A DNA stretch of 64,000 nt from Lacrimispora amygdalina (lineage in GTDB: Bacteria > Bacillota > Clostridia > Lachnospirales > Lachnospiraceae): assembly GCF_003432035.1 (NCBI RefSeq), contig NZ_QOHO01000027.1, forward strand, positions 23,575-87,574, read 5' to 3'. The notes below the pieces were generated by a model. The model ran no database searches and had not been told where the DNA came from. It worked only from the letters and a program-made list of their open reading frames with translations. The position numbers and the translations under genes are program-made. Positions within the stretch are counted from its first letter, which is position 1; the number at the start of each line of letters is the position of its first letter. Shown here piece after piece: positions 59,528 through 64,000 of the stretch.

Positions 59528-59782
59528 ACCGACACCGCCTTTCTTTGAGGATATTATATTTCAATCACTTATAGAATCACACCCACGAATCGTAGAATTT
59601 ATATAAGGGATTTGGTGAAGGTTTTTCTTAGCCATAAAGTGCACTTCTTTCTTCTTTAGAATCCTTTACCAATTATAGCATGGATATCTAAAACCTAAGC
59701 CGATCGCTTTCGTATAGTTTACAATTCAAATAAAAAATTATTTCTATAAGATGAAAGGTATTTAACAATCTTTCATATCAGT

Positions 59783-59843
59783 TCAAATGAATAATGGTAA
59801 AAAAGTTAGGGATAAACTTTTAAACCATTATCCCATTCATTTG
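59783..59843 (+). promoter_or_regulatory. Long structured 5' leader of the rhamnogalacturonan lyase gene
   Basis: In the 357-bp gap 59528-59884. TCAAATGAATAATGGT (59783-59798) pairs with ACCATTATCCCATTCATTTGA (59824-59843) with a small bulge, and an inner AAAAGTT/AACTTTT stem extends it. It ends 41 nt before the ATG. This is a strong hairpin with no long U run, so RNA control or protection fits better than plain termination. The rest of the gap shows no other element I can support. Confidence 0.65.
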
Positions 59844-59884
59844 ATGTGGCTCATAAAATCAATTTTAAAAAGGGAGGTAAAGTT

Positions 59885-61723
59885 ATGTTTAAAAAATTTA
59901 AGTGCATTCTTTTTATTTTTACTATTATTTTAGTGCTTTCTATCCCACAGGGAAAGGCAGGCGCAGCACCGGCAAGGCAGATGGAGTATTTAGACCGGGG
60001 TGTAACAGCCGTTAAAGTAAATAATGGTGTCTTTATCAGCTGGAGGGTTTTAGGTACTGAACAATCAAATGTTTCTTATAACTTATATCGTGGATCAACA
60101 AAACTGGCAACCATTACCGGAGCCAGCAATTATTTAGATACAACAGGAACCACTGGTTCCACTTATGAAGTAAGCGCTGTTGTAAATGGTAACGAACAAA
60201 ACAAATCATCTGCCGTTCGTGTATGGGATAAAAATTATCTGCAAATTCCTCTGCAGATCCCATCAGGAGGTATGACACCAGATGGAGTTTCCTATACCTA
60301 CAGTGCAAATGACTGCAGTGTGGGGGATTTGGATGGGGATGGACAGTATGAGATTATATTAAAGTGGGATCCCTCTAATTCAAAAGACAATTCTCAAAAA
60401 GAATATACCGGCAACGTATACTTAGATGCCTATAAAATGAACGGTACCCGCCTTTGGCGAATCGATTTAGGCATAAATATACGGGCAGGTGCACACTATA
60501 CCCAGTTTATGGTTTATGATTTAGACGGTGACGGAAAAGCAGAGATTGCCTGTAAGACTGCGGATGGAAGCAGAGACGGCCTTGGCAGCGTCATCGGAAA
60601 TCCCAATGCTGATTATAGAAATTCTTCCGGATATATATTATCAGGACCTGAGTATTTAACTGTATTTCAAGGGCTTACCGGAAAGGCACTCTATACGACC
60701 AATTATGAACCGGCCAGAGGAAACGTATCCGATTGGGGAGATTCCTACGGAAACCGGGTAGATCGTTTTCTTGCAGGCATTGCTTACCTGGACGGCGTGC
60801 ATCCCAGTCTGGTCATGTGCCGCGGATATTACACAAGAGCAGTTCTTACAGCCTATGACTGGAACGGTTCCAAGCTCATAAAACGCTGGACTTTTGACAG
60901 TAACAGCCGGGGCAACTCGGGTTATGCCGGACAGGGAAACCACAATCTCAGCGTTGCTGATGTAGATGGGGATGGGATGGATGAAATTGTCTATGGCGCC
61001 TGCACCATTGACCACAACGGAAAAGGGTTATATACAACTGGCTTGCAGCACGGTGACGCCATGCATTTAGGAGACTTAAATCCAAATCGTCCCGGTTTAG
61101 AAATCTGGAGTTCGTTTGAGTCCACGAAAACGAACGGCGGAGTGGGGGCAGCTATGCGTGATGCCAAAACAGGCGGTATACTGTTTAAATATGATGCCTC
61201 ACGGGATGTGGGCAGGGCCTGCACTGCCGATCTGACAGCCAGCTATGCCGGAGAGGAAGTATGGGCTTCCGGGTCCCCCTTATACAGCAGCACCGGAGAA
61301 ATCATAGGCACTGCACCCTCTCAAGTGAATTTTGCCATCTGGTGGGATGGTGATGAACTCAGAGAATTATTAGACGGAACAACCATTACTAAGTATGGCG
61401 GCACAACCTTACTCCGTGCCGACGGCTGTGCCTCCAACAACGGGACCAAAGCAACCCCATGTTTACAGGCCGACCTATTTGGTGACTGGAGAGAAGAAGT
61501 TGTATTCAGAACATCCGACAGTCGTTACCTGCATATATATACAACGACTGATTTCACAACACGGCGTATTCATACCCTTATGCATGATCCTGTATACCGT
61601 ATGGGGATTGCCTGGCAAAATGTGGCCTACAATCAGCCTCCCCACACCAGCTTTTTCATTGGGTATGGAATGTCTGAGCCAACAATCCCGGCAATTAAAT
61701 TAACCTCAGCATCTGCTCATTAA
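59885..61723 (+). CDS. Secreted rhamnogalacturonan lyase (PL11 family)
   Basis: Cuts the rhamnogalacturonan I backbone of pectin by beta-elimination. The 612 residues start at the ATG at 59885 (AGGGAGG upstream) with a signal peptide (MFKKFKCILFIFTIILVL) and a cut after AGAAPA. A fibronectin-like N-terminal part follows, then the eight-bladed propeller with repeated DxDGDG calcium motifs (VGDLDGDGQYEI, DLDGDGKAEI, VADVDGDGMDEI). Near the C-terminus LFGDWREEVVFRT is a PL11 hallmark. The length is typical of YesW/YesX. No pectin transporter is in the window. It is followed by a terminator. Confidence 0.95.
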   Translation: MFKKFKCILFIFTIILVLSIPQGKAGAAPARQMEYLDRGVTAVKVNNGVFISWRVLGTEQSNVSYNLYRGSTKLATITGASNYLDTTGTTGSTYEVSAVVNGNEQNKSSAVRVWDKNYLQIPLQIPSGGMTPDGVSYTYSANDCSVGDLDGDGQYEIILKWDPSNSKDNSQKEYTGNVYLDAYKMNGTRLWRIDLGINIRAGAHYTQFMVYDLDGDGKAEIACKTADGSRDGLGSVIGNPNADYRNSSGYILSGPEYLTVFQGLTGKALYTTNYEPARGNVSDWGDSYGNRVDRFLAGIAYLDGVHPSLVMCRGYYTRAVLTAYDWNGSKLIKRWTFDSNSRGNSGYAGQGNHNLSVADVDGDGMDEIVYGACTIDHNGKGLYTTGLQHGDAMHLGDLNPNRPGLEIWSSFESTKTNGGVGAAMRDAKTGGILFKYDASRDVGRACTADLTASYAGEEVWASGSPLYSSTGEIIGTAPSQVNFAIWWDGDELRELLDGTTITKYGGTTLLRADGCASNNGTKATPCLQADLFGDWREEVVFRTSDSRYLHIYTTTDFTTRRIHTLMHDPVYRMGIAWQNVAYNQPPHTSFFIGYGMSEPTIPAIKLTSASAH

Positions 61724-61737
61724 AGGTATTTTTACGT

Positions 61738-61785
61738 TTAGCCGCTTCTGTTATAAATGATATCATCAGAAACAGAAGCGGCTAA
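61738..61785 (+). terminator. Strong hairpin terminator after the lyase gene
   Basis: Perfect 15-bp arms TTAGCCGCTTCTGTT and AACAGAAGCGGCTAA around an 18-nt loop, followed by TTTTA. It ends 8 nt before the stop codon of the convergent gene at 61793. Confidence 0.88.
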
Positions 61786-61792
61786 TTTTATA

Positions 61793-62389
61793 CTATAAAA
61801 ACGACACTTCCAATTCCGCATGATAGCCCTTCGCCGCAGGTGGTGTAAAAGCCATCGATAGAGTTGGCTTTATCTTTACCAGCAAGCGCAAGATCCCCAT
61901 CGCAGACTTGGCAAAAGCCTTTGGTAACCCCAGTGGCGTTGTGTCCCCGTAAATCCCACAGGCAAATTGCGCAAAGCTTTTAAACTTACGGCCTGTTCCC
62001 AAATAGTACTGTGCCATAATACCGCCAGCTCCGGTATAGCCCAGCAGATGAATATCGTCAGAAAAATGGTCACATACATATTCATATACAGCATCCAAAT
62101 TCGCTACCATATTTAGCAATGTAAAGTCTTGCGTCTCTCCGCTGCATTCACCCTCTCCCGGCACATAATCTACAGCAAACACATTAAAACCATAAATACG
62201 CCCAAGCTGTTCATAACATTCATAACAATTTTTTACTGCAGTAACGGGTGTATGCAAGACGATGATATTTTTACTGTTTACTCCGGCGAGGTAGTGAAAA
62301 ATATGTACTTTTTCCGAATAGCCGGAGACATAAATATCGCTCCACCCAATTTCTCTAATAGCTTCTTCATTCAATGGATGAATTTTCAT
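61793..62389 (-). CDS. Truncated alpha/beta hydrolase-like protein with Thr at the nucleophile position
   Basis: About 198 residues from the ATG at 62389 (perfect ATAGGAGG site); an upstream in-frame extension to 62521 is not supported. The hydrolase pattern is visible: NIIVLHTPV, FNVFAVDYVPGEGECSG, and the nucleophile elbow GYTGAGG, where Thr (ACC) replaces Ser. The protein stops before the acid/His part of the fold, about 100 residues early, next to the lyase terminator. It is either a diverged non-catalytic protein or a gene cut short by a rearrangement. Confidence 0.65.
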   Translation of the reverse strand: MKIHPLNEEAIREIGWSDIYVSGYSEKVHIFHYLAGVNSKNIIVLHTPVTAVKNCYECYEQLGRIYGFNVFAVDYVPGEGECSGETQDFTLLNMVANLDAVYEYVCDHFSDDIHLLGYTGAGGIMAQYYLGTGRKFKSFAQFACGIYGDTTPLGLPKAFAKSAMGILRLLVKIKPTLSMAFTPPAAKGYHAELEVSFL

Positions 62390-62413
62390 TTTATTTCCTC
62401 CTATGAAAATGCT

Positions 62414-62446
62414 CCGCAAATGCCTATGTACAGACTGCATTTGCGG
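62414..62446 (-). terminator. Hairpin in the leader of the hydrolase-like gene
   Basis: Perfect 10-bp arms CCGCAAATGC and GCATTTGCGG with a 13-nt loop, 25 nt before the start codon at 62389 and 168 nt after the sstT stop codon. It may be the sstT terminator or a leader element; the minus-strand flank TTTTCAT is only weakly U-rich. Confidence 0.5.
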
Positions 62447-62613
62447 AAGCTTCATTTTAAACTTCAAATCGTATCGAAAGGAAAATTTTTCTGTATTACT
62501 GACAGTTCTCCCATTTATCATAAGCGAAATCTTTGTTCTGTTCTATACATGTGGGAAAATACTATAATCCCGTCTTCTGTTGTATACATTCATAGATCAC
62601 TTGGAACGTCTTC

Positions 62614-63843
62614 CTATTTATGCTTCAAAAGAGGGAGTGCTTTTCCCATTTTCTTCCATTCTCTAAATTCTGCAGCACACGTAAATAATACATCTGTAGA
62701 AGAGTTTAATGCAGTTTCACATGAATCTTGAACAACACCAATAATAAATCCAATTCCAACGACCTGCATTGCGATATCATTAGAAATACCAAACAAACTA
62801 CATGCCAAAGGAATCAACATTAATGAGCCGCCTGCAACACCAGAAGTACCTGCTGCCGATACACTGGCTACTAAACTTAATACAATCATAGTCGGTATGT
62901 CAACTGAAATGCCAAGGGTATTTACTGCTGCCAGAGTCATGGTTGTAATCGTAATAGCTGCACCTGCCATATTAACTGTAGCTCCAAGTGGAATACTTAC
63001 AGAATAAGTATCCTCGTCTAAATCAAGAGATTTACATAATTCCATATTTACAGGAATATTTGCTGCTGAGCTTCTGGTAAAGAATGCAGTAATCGCACTT
63101 TCTTTAAGACATTTGAATACCAGCGGATATGGATTTTGTTTCATACAGAAGAACACAATGAGTGGATTTAAAATAAGTGCAACACCAAACATACAACTTA
63201 CAAGTACAATAAGTACTTTTCCATATGTTGCAAAACCTTCAATACCTGTTTCAGCAATTGTTTTAAATACCAGACCAAGAACACCAAATGGAGCACAGCT
63301 GATAACCCACTTTACAACCATCGATACCGCATCTGAAATTTCCAGTAATCCCTTTTTCGTTCCTTCAGAAGTAAACTTAAATGCAATACCTAAAATGATT
63401 GCCCAGGATAATATACCAATATAATTTGCATTATATAATGCTGCAATTGGATTACTAACGGTATTCAGCAAAAGTGTTTTTAAAACTTCACCGATATTGG
63501 TTGTAACTTCTGCTTCTGTTACTGCCAAATCTGAATTCAATGCTAAGGTAACAGGATAAATATTGTTTACTGCTACAGCTACTAGAGCAGATGCTACTGT
63601 TCCTAATGCATACAGAAAGAGAACGTTCTTCATATTATGTGCAGTTCCAGATTTTGCTGATGCAAGTGAAGACATCACAAGAAAAAAAACCAAAATAGGT
63701 GCAATTGCTTTTAGAGCGCCTACAAACATATCACCTAAAATGCCAATTACAGTAAACTGTGGTACTAGAAGACCTAAAACAAGACCAACTACCATACCAA
63801 TCAAAATTCTTTGAATTAAGCCCAATTTCTTCAATACCTTCAT
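62614..63843 (-). CDS. sstT: Serine/threonine:sodium symporter SstT
   Basis: Na+-driven uptake of serine and threonine. The 409-residue protein of the dicarboxylate/amino-acid:cation symporter family has eight helices and two re-entrant loops. Re-entrant hairpin [19 protein letters not shown], the NMAGAAI motif ([13 protein letters not shown]) and [19 protein letters not shown] are the SstT hallmarks. ATG follows ATGGAGGAAATAA. It stands alone, with a plain AT-rich promoter region up to the window edge. Confidence 0.95.
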   Translation of the reverse strand: MKVLKKLGLIQRILIGMVVGLVLGLLVPQFTVIGILGDMFVGALKAIAPILVFFLVMSSLASAKSGTAHNMKNVLFLYALGTVASALVAVAVNNIYPVTLALNSDLAVTEAEVTTNIGEVLKTLLLNTVSNPIAALYNANYIGILSWAIILGIAFKFTSEGTKKGLLEISDAVSMVVKWVISCAPFGVLGLVFKTIAETGIEGFATYGKVLIVLVSCMFGVALILNPLIVFFCMKQNPYPLVFKCLKESAITAFFTRSSAANIPVNMELCKSLDLDEDTYSVSIPLGATVNMAGAAITITTMTLAAVNTLGISVDIPTMIVLSLVASVSAAGTSGVAGGSLMLIPLACSLFGISNDIAMQVVGIGFIIGVVQDSCETALNSSTDVLFTCAAEFREWKKMGKALPLLKHK

Positions 63844-64000
63844 TTTATTTCCTCCATATAGAACCTACTATTCATATTGTTATGTTAATTTAAAAAATTA
63901 TACTGATTAATATTAGCAAAATTTTATCTTTTAAACATGTTTTATTTATTCACTTGGGTTTAACTATACCTATTTGTAATCCATTATTATGAATATAAAC

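Noticed and set aside
62390..62521. N-terminal extension of the hydrolase-like gene up to 62521
   Set aside because: It runs through a hairpin, has no ribosome site, and the ATG at 62389 has a perfect one.
1..64000. CRISPR arrays, tRNA or rRNA genes, insertion sequences and prophage genes
   Set aside because: I looked for regularly spaced repeats, cloverleaf-like GC-rich stretches and transposase or integrase motifs and saw none.

Overview
The window looks like chromosome of a strictly anaerobic, spore-former-type Firmicute, most likely Lachnospiraceae (the Lacrimispora / Clostridium saccharolyticum group). This is inferred from gene content and style: moderately AT-rich DNA, strong AGGAGG ribosome sites, an Agr quorum-sensing system, YesMN-type two-component regulation, a tungsten-type aldehyde ferredoxin oxidoreductase, IorAB and many AraC/MerR/MarR regulators. 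I see no rRNA, tRNA, CRISPR array, insertion sequence or phage gene.

Region 1 (1-18,821, all minus strand) is one long operon read from about 18.85 kb down to position 1 and beyond. It starts with agrD (47 codons, a cyclic-peptide precursor) and agrB. It then carries a tungsten aldehyde oxidoreductase, two SRPBCC cyclase-like proteins, a sugar-1-phosphate nucleotidyltransferase, an MGT glycosyltransferase, a canonical KAS III, two acyl carrier proteins, a GNAT protein, IorA/IorB, a membrane protein, three crotonase-fold proteins, a hot-dog thioesterase, a KAS III-like protein without the His/Asn catalytic pair, a cobalamin-type radical SAM enzyme, a 3-hydroxyacyl-CoA dehydrogenase and a FabF-type ketosynthase cut by the window edge. 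I read it as an undescribed, oxygen-independent, quorum-sensing-controlled pathway for a glycosylated polyketide or modified fatty acid, perhaps primed with an arylacetyl-CoA from IorAB. The divergent operon (19,060-21,968) encodes the response regulator (AgrA-like), sensor kinase (AgrC-like) and FdhD.

Region 2 (22.0-26.97 kb, minus) is a phosphate-uptake operon, pstB-pstS-pstC-pstA-pstB'-phoU, behind a Pho-box-like promoter. It encodes two different PstB ATPases. One has lost the Walker A lysine, the Q-loop glutamine and the Walker B glutamate. The other keeps these but has a Pro in its signature motif. Together they fit an asymmetric heterodimer with one working and one degenerate ATP site.

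Region 3 (27.1-38.2 kb) is accessory: AraC/GyrI regulators, VOC, YoaP-like GNAT, a MarR/esterase divergent pair with clear operators, a cupin, a decayed stretch (33.1-34.0 kb) with broken MBL, TetR and cupin genes, a nitroreductase, a maltose-acetyltransferase-like protein, a PHP phosphatase, a frameshifted lipoprotein and an unknown 401-residue protein.

Region 4 (38.4-45.0 kb) is a complete nutrient-sensing unit: YesM/YesN-type two-component system plus a binding-protein/ATPase/fused-permease transporter of the FbpABC/AfuABC type.

Region 5 (45.1-59.5 kb) is a stress and resistance region: small redox proteins, HxlR/nitroreductase, a flavin reductase with a TPR-Arr rifampin ADP-ribosyltransferase fusion, a UvrA2/tandem-MerR/MFS resistance cassette with two matching operators, a uracil-DNA glycosylase, an operator-controlled PadR/acetylesterase pair, and several fusion proteins.

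Region 6 (59.5-64 kb) holds a secreted PL11 rhamnogalacturonan lyase behind a structured leader, a truncated alpha/beta hydrolase and the Na+/Ser-Thr symporter SstT.
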